Assembly: GCA_045658305.1 (NCBI GenBank)
Contig: JAZOUT010000099.1
Location: 1 to 11,676 of the forward strand
From: Aphodosoma sp045658305
GTDB taxonomy: Bacteria > Bacteroidota > Bacteroidia > Bacteroidales > Paludibacteraceae
Direction of reading: 5' to 3'
DNA: 11,676 nt
Shown here piece by piece: positions 1 to 6,118 of this stretch. The position numbers were made by a program, and so were the translations under genes. The first letter of the stretch is position 1. Each line of letters starts with the position of its first letter. The notes beneath the pieces were generated by a model, which saw only the letters and a program-made list of their open reading frames with translations, ran no database searches and was not told the DNA's origin.

Positions 1-69
1 GTGAAATTTACCGCTTGCCCTATATTCGTCTGATACAAAATAATAGCGCCCCTATGGATAGAAACAAGA

Positions 70-116
70 ACAGCATACAAATGGGTTATCAATGTAAGAA
101 TCCGTTTGTATGCTGT
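70..116. repeat. 18-bp hairpin (inverted repeat)
   Basis: Arms 70-87 and 99-116 pair over 18 bp with two G-T wobbles, around an 11-base loop. On the plus strand the stem is followed by a T-rich but interrupted run (CTGTTTATCTTTAT). This could be a plus-strand terminator for a gene lying left of the window, or a protein-binding or processing site of a mobile element. The pairing is seen directly; the role is inferred. Confidence 0.6.
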
Positions 117-407
117 CTGTTTATCTTTATCTACATTTTCGTCAGTCGTTCATTTCCGTTGCCGTCTGCATTTCTGGGTACAGGCATTGAAAGGGGAAAG
201 GTTTTCGGGGTGAATACTCTCCGCAGGAGGAAGATTCAGCCCGAAACGGCTTGCCGCCCGACCTTTCAACTTTCAAGGGTTATTGTACTACCTTCGCAGA
301 CGAGCAAAGGAAAGGGGCGAATGACGGAATCGGGAAACTAATATATCGTAGATTGATGATAGACCCAATAAAATATTATCCTGCAATAATGAAAAATGCA
401 CCGCCTT

Positions 408-438
408 TTTGTTCGTTCATAAAAAAGTTGTACCTTTG
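408..438 (+). promoter_or_regulatory. Bacteroidota-type promoter, plus strand
   Basis: TTTG at 408-411 and TACCTTTG at 431-438 are separated by exactly 19 bases, matching the Bacteroides primary-sigma consensus (TTTG-N19-TAnnTTTG). Transcription would begin near 445. The only thing downstream before the convergent gene ending at 576 is a 37-codon frame. Confidence 0.65.
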
Positions 439-445
439 TTCTAAG

Positions 446-559
446 ATGAGTTGTACATCAATGCAAATCACGCAAGTATGTAGAAATAAGAACAGTTGCC
501 AACTCATTACCTCGTTCTCAAACATTCCGAATAAATATTTTATTCTTAGTGGATTATAA
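446..559 (+). CDS. Possible 37-aa ORF behind the orphan promoter
   Basis: ATG at 446 opens a 37-residue frame ending in TAA at 557-559. The predicted start of transcription falls almost on this ATG, so any mRNA would be leaderless or nearly so. The product (MSCTSMQITQVCRNKNSCQL at the N-terminus) has three cysteines and no recognised domain. It may be the 5' stub of a gene cut off by rearrangement, a small peptide, or chance. Only the promoter supports it. Confidence 0.2.
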   Translation: MSCTSMQITQVCRNKNSCQLITSFSNIPNKYFILSGL

Positions 560-575
560 GATTATTCCAAAAATA

Positions 576-1896
576 TTAGTTTATTTTGGTATAGTTAAAT
601 GTAAATACCAAATCAACTATTCCATAGCCCCTAACTGCGAATTGGGTATCATCGATGGTACGTGTTCCGCCTCCTAGATCTCCAACATTATTTGCTAGTA
701 TAGCCTTTCTAATCAATTCATTATGTACTCTAAGAATCGAACCATTATTTAATTCAATAGAGACATTAGCAAGACTTGTAGGGTCGATATATGGTTTGCC
801 GTCCTTTATACCAATACCAACATCTGCATTCAACGAAATATCTCCAGCAAAGTTATGCTCTGTAACGAAGTAAATTTTTTGGTTTGTTTCGTGTAGATCC
901 CAATCATCATCAAACACCATATTTCTTTTATACCATACTCCATTTCTACAATCCTTTCGTGGTATTGTTAAAGAAATAGCCTTATGAAATGTTGCACCAG
1001 ATTCTTCACAAATACCATCTTTCCACACAACATCACTCGATGCTCTGTAGATTGCCAATCTCATTTTTGTTTGCAAAAACCTCATCCAATCCGTACCATC
1101 TACACGAAGAGCTGAAACACAAGTGTACAACACATCATTCTCATCAATAATATTGCTGTCAGTTATATTTTGTTTGATTAGTCCATCAGGCAAGGTTGGG
1201 GTATATGGCACAACAGATATAGTCGTATCTTGAGGATTTACATACACAAATGTACTGACATCATCGTATAGCGATGAATCATCACTAGTTTCACCATTCT
1301 CTTTAGGCATAACTATAACTGTTAGGTTTTGTTGTGCATATTCATCATCTATGTATGGTACATACTGAGTTGTTCCATCTTCCCCAATTTGATAGCCGTC
1401 AGTCCATTCTTCTTGCACCAATGGATGATATCCGACTGTTATATATTCTGGAATATCTTCAAAATTATCACTATACGGAACATAAAACTCGACCTCAAGA
1501 TTTTGCAATTCATCGAGTGTCATTACATCTCCTCGAGTAATAGTTCCATCAAAAATACTGCTATACTTATCTCTATTCATATTTATCTCATCAAGCATTA
1601 GTGTTGCTAGATTATTATTACTGCGGGTGGAAAAATTAATTAAATTATCCATATACACACATTCGTAGCGATCTGTTTCTTTGACAGCCATTTCTGCAAA
1701 ATCAAATATAAACTTTGAGTCTTCAGCGTTGGTTATTATACTGGCAACATCCTTGAGCAAACACAACTTATCAGACTTGCCTAAATCTAAATTAGTTGTA
1801 TTAATTTCAAATTCATTCATCTTAGGGCTTTCAGAACAAGCAGTTGCACAAATAGCCAAAGTTGTGGCTATAGCAACTAAAATAAAACTTTTTCAT
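576..1896 (-). CDS. Large hypothetical lipoprotein with frameshifted signal peptide
   Basis: No function recognised. The main frame runs from about 1886 to the TAA at 576-578 and lacks an ATG at its head. ATG at 1894-1896 begins MKKF but that frame stops after 21 codons. Removing one base from the A5 (1889-1893) or T4 (1884-1887, minus-strand T) tract joins them and gives a textbook lipoprotein signal: MKKFILVAIATTLAICATAC, then S, with lipobox A-T-A-C. The repaired protein would be 439 residues. The mature part is acidic and beta-rich, with a motif near FYVPYSDNFEDIPEYITVGY, followed by an aspartate-rich middle and a C-terminal half of about 200 residues. It starts 38 bp after the DUF3244-like gene and probably shares its transcript. 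A TTG start at 1857-1859 is possible but would leave no export signal. Either a real inactivation or phase-type switch, or a base-calling error in a homopolymer. Confidence 0.7.
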
Positions 1897-1933
1897 AATT
1901 TTAAGGTTTTAATGATTAGTAAATAAGGTTAAT

Positions 1934-2314
1934 CTATAGCGAAAATTCGCCTATATAGTCTTCATTATCTGTACGGATTGATATCTGATAGTAACCCTCT
2001 TCGCCAGATAGGATAATGGTTGTTGTGCATACACCCGATACACTACCATTCCAAATATCTCCAGTTGCAAGGTTAGTAACCACGATATCAGCATCGCCCA
2101 AGTCCTTATTAAATATAAGTGTAAGGACCTCGTTGCTGTAGTACGCCTCGATATCAGACTCAGTTATAGAGCGAGGTCGGATAACAGGCTTTGAAGAGAT
2201 TGGGCTAATTTCAACTACCAAACCTGGATAAGCCTGTGGTAGAACCATTTGCGCCTCAGCACTTCCAAATGACACAAATGCCATAAAAAACACTAGTAAA
2301 AAAAACTTCTTCAT
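1934..2314 (-). CDS. DUF3244-like secreted protein
   Basis: A 126-residue protein with a classic Sec signal peptide: MKKFFLLVFFMAFVSFGSAEAQ, cleaved after about residue 22. The ATG at 2312-2314 is chosen because it opens this signal; an in-frame TTG six codons upstream would only add polar residues before it. The mature domain of about 100 residues carries the pattern of DUF3244 (small Bacteroides beta-sandwich proteins): an N-terminal region ending in IEAYYSNEVLTLIFNKDLGD, then DIVVTNLATGDIW, then a glycine-tyrosine segment EEGYYQISIRTDNEDYIGEF at the C-terminus. The family has no settled function. It lies between the TPR/HTH regulator and the lipoprotein, all in one direction. Such proteins are, to my recollection, often beside TPR regulators in Bacteroides, which suggests the regulator controls it or senses it. 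Family call is by pattern only. Confidence 0.75.
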   Translation of the reverse strand: MKKFFLLVFFMAFVSFGSAEAQMVLPQAYPGLVVEISPISSKPVIRPRSITESDIEAYYSNEVLTLIFNKDLGDADIVVTNLATGDIWNGSVSGVCTTTIILSGEEGYYQISIRTDNEDYIGEFSL

Positions 2315-2343
2315 AACTTGTAAATTTTGCAATTAAGTATGTA

Positions 2344-2351
2344 CAAAATTA
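2344..2351 (-). promoter_or_regulatory. -7 box of the DUF3244-like gene
   Basis: Minus strand TAATTTTG fits TAnnTTTG and sits 29 bp upstream of the ATG at 2314. A TTTG (minus strand, 2377-2374) lies 22 bases upstream, slightly long for a -33 box, and is formed by the T tail of the preceding terminator. Confidence 0.5.
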
Positions 2352-2374
2352 CCAATAATATCGCATATAACAGC

Positions 2375-2404
2375 AAAAAAGAGAGGAGAAAAATCTCTCC
2401 CCTC
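2375..2404 (-). terminator. Rho-independent terminator after the TPR/HTH gene
   Basis: Minus strand: arm GAGGGGAG (2404-2397), 8-base loop, arm CTCCTCTC (2388-2381), giving an 8-bp stem with one G-T wobble, followed by six T (2380-2375). It lies 136 bp past the stop of the regulator gene and just before the promoter of the DUF3244-like gene, so the two are probably separate transcription units. Confidence 0.6.
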
Positions 2405-2418
2405 CCACTTATACAGTA

Positions 2419-2478
2419 TTGATTATCAGACTGTTAAATTTAGAGAGATTGTAAAAATCTCTCTACGTTGATTATCAA
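2419..2478. repeat. Hairpin bracketed by two TTGATTATCA repeats
   Basis: TTGATTATCA occurs at 2419-2428 and again at 2469-2478, exactly 50 bp apart in the same direction. Between them AGAGAGATT (2442-2450) and AATCTCTCT (2456-2464) form a perfect 9-bp hairpin with a 5-base loop and no T run. It lies in the 3' untranslated stretch of the regulator gene. Could be an operator pair, an mRNA-stability element, or chance in AT-rich DNA. Confidence 0.4.
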
Positions 2479-2539
2479 GTAGTTACACTAATACCTCCTT
2501 TTATATTATTTCTATGTTATTGATTTTCAATACATTACA

Positions 2540-4183
2540 CTATCTCCCTGCAAACATATTCACCACTTCATTGACTAAACCACACTCAGAGAGTTTACTT
2601 TTAGCCTTATACTTAAGACGATATAGTGCTGCATCATCGATATCGAGAAGTAGGCATATTGAACGATTGGAAAGTCCTGATAACATATATATAATATACT
2701 TCATCTCTCTATCCGAAAAGCGAACATTGCCGTTCTTAATAGATGAAACAATATTATTATGATGCAAATTAACAAGTCGCTCTATATGGGCAATTGATTC
2801 GCCATCGTTTCTAATATTGTCAACAATCGACCTTACACGTTCTACGATTTTATATGATTCGCGAGAAGTATTGCCGTGTTCGTAGAATGTCTCGAATAAA
2901 TCATTAAGATCAGACAACTTATTACCATAGACAGCCTGCACCTCTCTTAAAATGACAGATGAGTTATTTTCATAGTTTTGTTTAAGTTCACTAATCATCG
3001 AAATATATCTCTCTACTTCGTACCGTTGCACAATCATCCTATGGCGCATATATACAGCTATCGCAATTGCAACAAACAAGATAAGCAAAAATACAAAGAC
3101 AGTTCGATTCCTCTCATTTTGCGCACGCTCCTTTGCAATATCAATATCCTGCTCCAATATCTCAATCTTAGCATTTAGAATTGGTAATTCCAAAATGCTT
3201 AGCAATAGCCCCTCTTGTTGTATCTTGTTCTGTCGCAACCAATAGTTGGCATTGGCATCATCTCCCAAATTTTGATAAACAATAGATTTCAAGTACTCCA
3301 CTTCAATAGTGTTTGGGTTATCGAGGTCATCTGCCAAACATAAATATTCAATAGCCAATTCTTCATTTCCGTAGAAACTATACAATATTGCTTTATACAA
3401 ATTTCTTTTCAGATCAAATCCTTCGTATAAATCATCACTATCTAAAATGTATACATATTGTTCTAACTCTACGAAACGAGAGGTATAAACATATAAATCA
3501 CAAAGTTTATCCACCACGTAGCAATAAATGTCATCACATCCTATTTGAGAAGATTTTTCTATCACAGACATTAAATACTCTTCGGCTGAATTATATTCTT
3601 TCAGTTTTATGTATATCTCACCTATATCTAATAGACTATACAGCATATGAAACTCCAACGACAACACATTAAAAATGTCATACGCTCTCATATATACAGT
3701 TAAAGCATTGTTGTATAAGCACTCTCTGCCATATATATCCCCCATAGTACGGTAGACAAGACCCAATAAGCGTGGATTATCACAATACTGCAACGACTTC
3801 TCAGCCTCCATAAGAGCATACATCGCCTCTGCACTTTTACCTGCATTAGTCATCACCAAGCCATGTTGATACATAGCCCTAGCACGCTCTTCGTGGCGGT
3901 CACTTTCGTAGTAATAATCGAAGAGCGGGCGCGTAAGGCTATCGCAGTCAGAGTCCACGCGACTATAATATAACGCTTCGCTTAATGCAAGGCGGTAGTG
4001 CGCCTTATCGCGCTTGCCGTAGACACGATCGGGGTCAACACGCGAGATAAGCCTTAGTGCCGAGTCGGGATAGTCGATAGCAACACGCTCCGATTGCTCG
4101 ATAAGAGCAAGAGTATCGGCAGACGTGCTACAGCCAACACACACAGTCATCAACAACAATACTATATATCGCAGACCTCGCAT
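2540..4183 (-). CDS. Membrane-anchored TPR sensor/regulator with C-terminal HTH
   Basis: A 547-residue protein. Residues 1-18 form a signal with lipobox VGC (Cys18). Residues about 25-330 are helical tetratricopeptide-type repeats, for example around 100-135, 140-175, 180-213 and 262-290. Residues 335-358 look coiled-coil, and 361-378 (VFVFLLILFVAIAIAVY) are a membrane span, followed by a second charged helical stretch at 385-470. Residues 488-533 (FSDREMKYIIYMLSGLSNRS, then ICLLLDIDDAALYRLKYKAK) match a LuxR-like helix-turn-helix. Proteins of this plan are common in Bacteroides as probable one-piece sensors with periplasmic TPRs and a cytoplasmic DNA-binding end; ligands are mostly unknown. 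It precedes two genes for exported proteins, which are the obvious candidates for control. The HTH is inferred by pattern and could be divergent or non-binding. Confidence 0.8.
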   Translation of the reverse strand: MRGLRYIVLLLMTVCVGCSTSADTLALIEQSERVAIDYPDSALRLISRVDPDRVYGKRDKAHYRLALSEALYYSRVDSDCDSLTRPLFDYYYESDRHEERARAMYQHGLVMTNAGKSAEAMYALMEAEKSLQYCDNPRLLGLVYRTMGDIYGRECLYNNALTVYMRAYDIFNVLSLEFHMLYSLLDIGEIYIKLKEYNSAEEYLMSVIEKSSQIGCDDIYCYVVDKLCDLYVYTSRFVELEQYVYILDSDDLYEGFDLKRNLYKAILYSFYGNEELAIEYLCLADDLDNPNTIEVEYLKSIVYQNLGDDANANYWLRQNKIQQEGLLLSILELPILNAKIEILEQDIDIAKERAQNERNRTVFVFLLILFVAIAIAVYMRHRMIVQRYEVERYISMISELKQNYENNSSVILREVQAVYGNKLSDLNDLFETFYEHGNTSRESYKIVERVRSIVDNIRNDGESIAHIERLVNLHHNNIVSSIKNGNVRFSDREMKYIIYMLSGLSNRSICLLLDIDDAALYRLKYKAKSKLSECGLVNEVVNMFAGR

Positions 4184-4204
4184 AGGAAATGGAAATTATA
4201 GCAT

Positions 4205-4212
4205 CAAAGATA
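4205..4212 (-). promoter_or_regulatory. -7 box of the TPR/HTH gene
   Basis: Minus strand TATCTTTG matches TAnnTTTG and lies 21 bp upstream of the ATG at 4183, so the leader would be short. No clear TTTG occurs 19-21 bases upstream; the nearest TTG is 14 away. Confidence 0.5.
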
Positions 4213-4277
4213 ACAAAAAGTATTTACAATGCCACACTTAAGAGGGTATATTTTATTCTAACAAAAATGTAGTAGGC

Positions 4278-4300
4278 GTGTCATTATGACACCAAAGATA
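4278..4300 (-). promoter_or_regulatory. Second TATCTTTG box abutting a perfect palindrome
   Basis: On the minus strand TATCTTTG (4300-4293) is followed at once by GTGTCATAATGACAC (4292-4278), a perfect 6-bp dyad around a 3-base centre. The start site of this second promoter would fall inside the dyad, the classic place for a repressor. It could be a distal regulated promoter of the TPR/HTH gene. No good -33 box is seen. Confidence 0.4.
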
Positions 4301-4403
4301 GTGATTTATACTTAAATAACCTAACTAATAGCGATATATTTATAGTGCAATATGGTAGGAAAACACTGAGGGTGACTAAAAAGTAACTTATCCAGCCCCA
4401 ACC

Positions 4404-4530
4404 TAAGAGAGTGAATAAAAAGATGTAGTTTTAGGCTTGCGAAGCCCGAAAAAGCGGAGTTTACTTAAGCGTAAATGAGCATTTTAAGGGCAAGCGTAAC
4501 GACAAAATACACTTTTTAGTCACTCTCTTA
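4404..4530. repeat. 127-bp MITE-like inverted-repeat element
   Basis: The outer arms 4404-4427 and 4508-4530 are inverted copies starting TAAGAGAGTGA, differing by one substitution and one extra base over 23-24 nt. The 80-bp interior (4428-4507) has its own small hairpins, such as GGCTT-gcg-AAGCC (4434-4446) and TTTAC/GTAAA near 4459-4474. Imperfect direct copies of TAACTTAT...CCA.CCCC flank the element (4384-4400 and 4538-4557). There is no coding capacity. It sits after the 3' end of yifB, so a transcript could fold through it and end there. It looks like a non-autonomous mobile or REP-type repeat; spread elsewhere in the genome is untested. Confidence 0.6.
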
Positions 4531-4576
4531 TTGTGTATAACTTATTACCAACCCCCAATACTGAACATATAATCCT

Positions 4577-6115
4577 CTATCTTCCCCAACTCTCTCTGTC
4601 TAACGAGCGGTAACCTATGGCCTCAGATATATGGCTCGACTCGATATTTGCCTTACCCCCAAGGTCGGCTATTGTGCGCGCTACCTTAATGATGCGGTCG
4701 TAGGCGCGGGCAGAGAGGTTCAAACGCCCCATAGCAAACTCCAGAAGCTGGGCACACTCCTTATCCAATGGTGCAAACTCGCGCAACATCGAGCTATTCA
4801 TCATAGCATTGCAATGGATATTAAGACCCTTAAACCTTTCACGCTGTATCTCACGCGCCGCAACTACACGACGACGTATCTCAGCACTCGACTCCACAGC
4901 CTCGTTGCTCGACATTGCCGATATAGAGACAGGCACAACTTCGATGTGCATATCAATTCTATCCATCAAAGGTCCAGACACGTGCGCCATATAGCGATGT
5001 ACGGCAGCCGCAGAGCAAGTACACTCCTTCGTTGGGTGGTTGTAGTAGCCACAAGGACAAGGATTCATTGAGGCTATAAGGGTGAAGTTTGCAGGGTAGT
5101 CCACCGAATACTTCGCGCGCGAGATGTTGATATGCCTATCCTCCAACGGCTGACGCAACACCTCAAGTACATTGCGACCAAACTCTGGCATCTCATCGAG
5201 GAACAATACGCCATTATGTGCCAACGAGACCTCGCCAGGCTGTGGCGACTGGCCACCACCTATAAGCGCCACCTGCGAGGTGAGGTGGTGTGGCGCACGA
5301 AAGGGTCGCTGCGTGATAAGACCTCGATGTGAGCCTATCTTACCCGCTACGGAGTGTATCTTAGTGGTCTCAAGAGCCTCATCCAAAGTCATAGGCGGCA
5401 TAATCGTAGGCATACGGCGCGCAAGCATCGTCTTACCAGAACCTGGCGCACCCACCATAATGACATTATGTCCTCCCGCAGCAGCAATCTCCAAAGCACG
5501 CTTCACGTATGCCTGACCCTTGACATCGGCAAAATCCTCGGCATACAACTCCTCACCCACAAGTTCGTTGTCGCAAGGATTATACTCTGCTACAGTATAT
5601 GGCTGCCTACCAGCAAGTATCTCACATAACTCCAATAGCGACGCTACGCCTATACACTCGACACCCTCAACGATAGCACCCTCGGCACAATTCTCCTCAG
5701 GCATAAAGACACGCTTTATACCTCTGTCACGCGCCAAGGCCACCAACGACAAAACGCCCTTCACAGGGCGCAACGTGCCGTTGAGCGAAAGTTCGCCTAT
5801 AAACATCGACCCCTCGATAAGATCGGATACAATCTGCTCTGTGGCAATGAGTATACCTATGGCTATCGGCAGGTCATACTGCGAGCCCTCCTTACGCAGG
5901 TCAGCTGGGGCGAGGTTTACAACAGTCTTCTTAGCAAGTAGCTTATAACCAGTATTTTCAAAGGCCGCCTGTATACGCTCCTGACTCTCCTTGATAGTGT
6001 TATCAGGGAGTCCCACAATGGAGAGTCCTATGCCACCACCTGCGACATTTACCTCGGCAGTGACCTCGACAGCCTCTATACCCGCTATCGCTCCTGTATT
6101 TATTCTTACAAACAT
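4577..6115 (-). CDS. yifB: YifB/ComM family Mg-chelatase-like AAA+ ATPase
   Basis: A 512-residue protein of full family length. Residues 1-165 are the N-terminal ChlI/Lon-protease-like domain (starts MFVRINTGAIAGIEAVEVTA). The AAA+ core follows, with Walker A GAPGSGKT at 222-229, Walker B VLFLDE at 303-308, and the arginine-bearing GPLMDRIDMH at 381-390. A cysteine pair NPCPCG (351-356) and CTC (365-367) probably bind zinc. The C-terminal Mg-chelatase helical domain covers about 400-495, including NLSARAYDRIIKVARTIADL. In Gammaproteobacteria the homologue ComM is a hexameric helicase that speeds branch migration during natural transformation; the role in Bacteroidota is less tested. The ATG at 6115 is 3 bp past the dnaB stop, so the two share a transcript. 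GC content is clearly above that of the flanking accessory genes. Confidence 0.95.
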   Translation of the reverse strand: MFVRINTGAIAGIEAVEVTAEVNVAGGGIGLSIVGLPDNTIKESQERIQAAFENTGYKLLAKKTVVNLAPADLRKEGSQYDLPIAIGILIATEQIVSDLIEGSMFIGELSLNGTLRPVKGVLSLVALARDRGIKRVFMPEENCAEGAIVEGVECIGVASLLELCEILAGRQPYTVAEYNPCDNELVGEELYAEDFADVKGQAYVKRALEIAAAGGHNVIMVGAPGSGKTMLARRMPTIMPPMTLDEALETTKIHSVAGKIGSHRGLITQRPFRAPHHLTSQVALIGGGQSPQPGEVSLAHNGVLFLDEMPEFGRNVLEVLRQPLEDRHINISRAKYSVDYPANFTLIASMNPCPCGYYNHPTKECTCSAAAVHRYMAHVSGPLMDRIDMHIEVVPVSISAMSSNEAVESSAEIRRRVVAAREIQRERFKGLNIHCNAMMNSSMLREFAPLDKECAQLLEFAMGRLNLSARAYDRIIKVARTIADLGGKANIESSHISEAIGYRSLDRESWGR

Positions 6116-6118
6116 ATC

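Larger units (their letters stand above)
1..575. other. Gene-poor left flank, possible integrative-element remnant
   Basis: No reading frame here looks like a conserved protein. The stretch from about 160 to 345 is richer in G and C than the AT-rich genes to its right, and open frames across it have low-complexity, unprotein-like translations. It contains an 18-bp hairpin (70-116) and a plus-strand promoter (408-438). The texture resembles non-coding backbone of Bacteroides conjugative elements, but that is a recollection of style, not a match I can demonstrate. A gene could end at the very left edge, yet no frame is long enough there to identify one. Confidence 0.35.
4184..4403. other. Upstream region of the TPR/HTH gene
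   Basis: AT-rich DNA with no credible gene. It holds the likely -7 box at 4205-4212, a palindrome next to a second identical -7 box (4278-4300), a GAGGGTGACTAAAAAGT copy at 4368-4384 that resembles the outer arms of the inverted-repeat element at 4404-4530, and the left one of two imperfect direct repeats (4384-4400). Confidence 0.5.

Noticed and set aside
15..341. 108-codon plus-strand frame at the left edge, and the overlapping frame from 251
   Set aside because: Translations have no domain, odd composition and no start signals; the first runs through the 18-bp hairpin. Treated as non-coding.
567..589. CCAAAA...TTTTGG hairpin over the lipoprotein stop codon as a terminator
   Set aside because: Only 6 AT-rich base pairs and no T run; too weak to call.
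2315..2332. TTG start six codons upstream of the DUF3244-like gene
   Set aside because: Would place polar residues ahead of a complete signal peptide that has its own ATG.
4631..5948. Several plus-strand open frames of 60-146 codons opposite yifB
   Set aside because: They are antisense to a full-length, motif-complete AAA+ protein and have Arg/His/Thr-rich unprotein-like translations.
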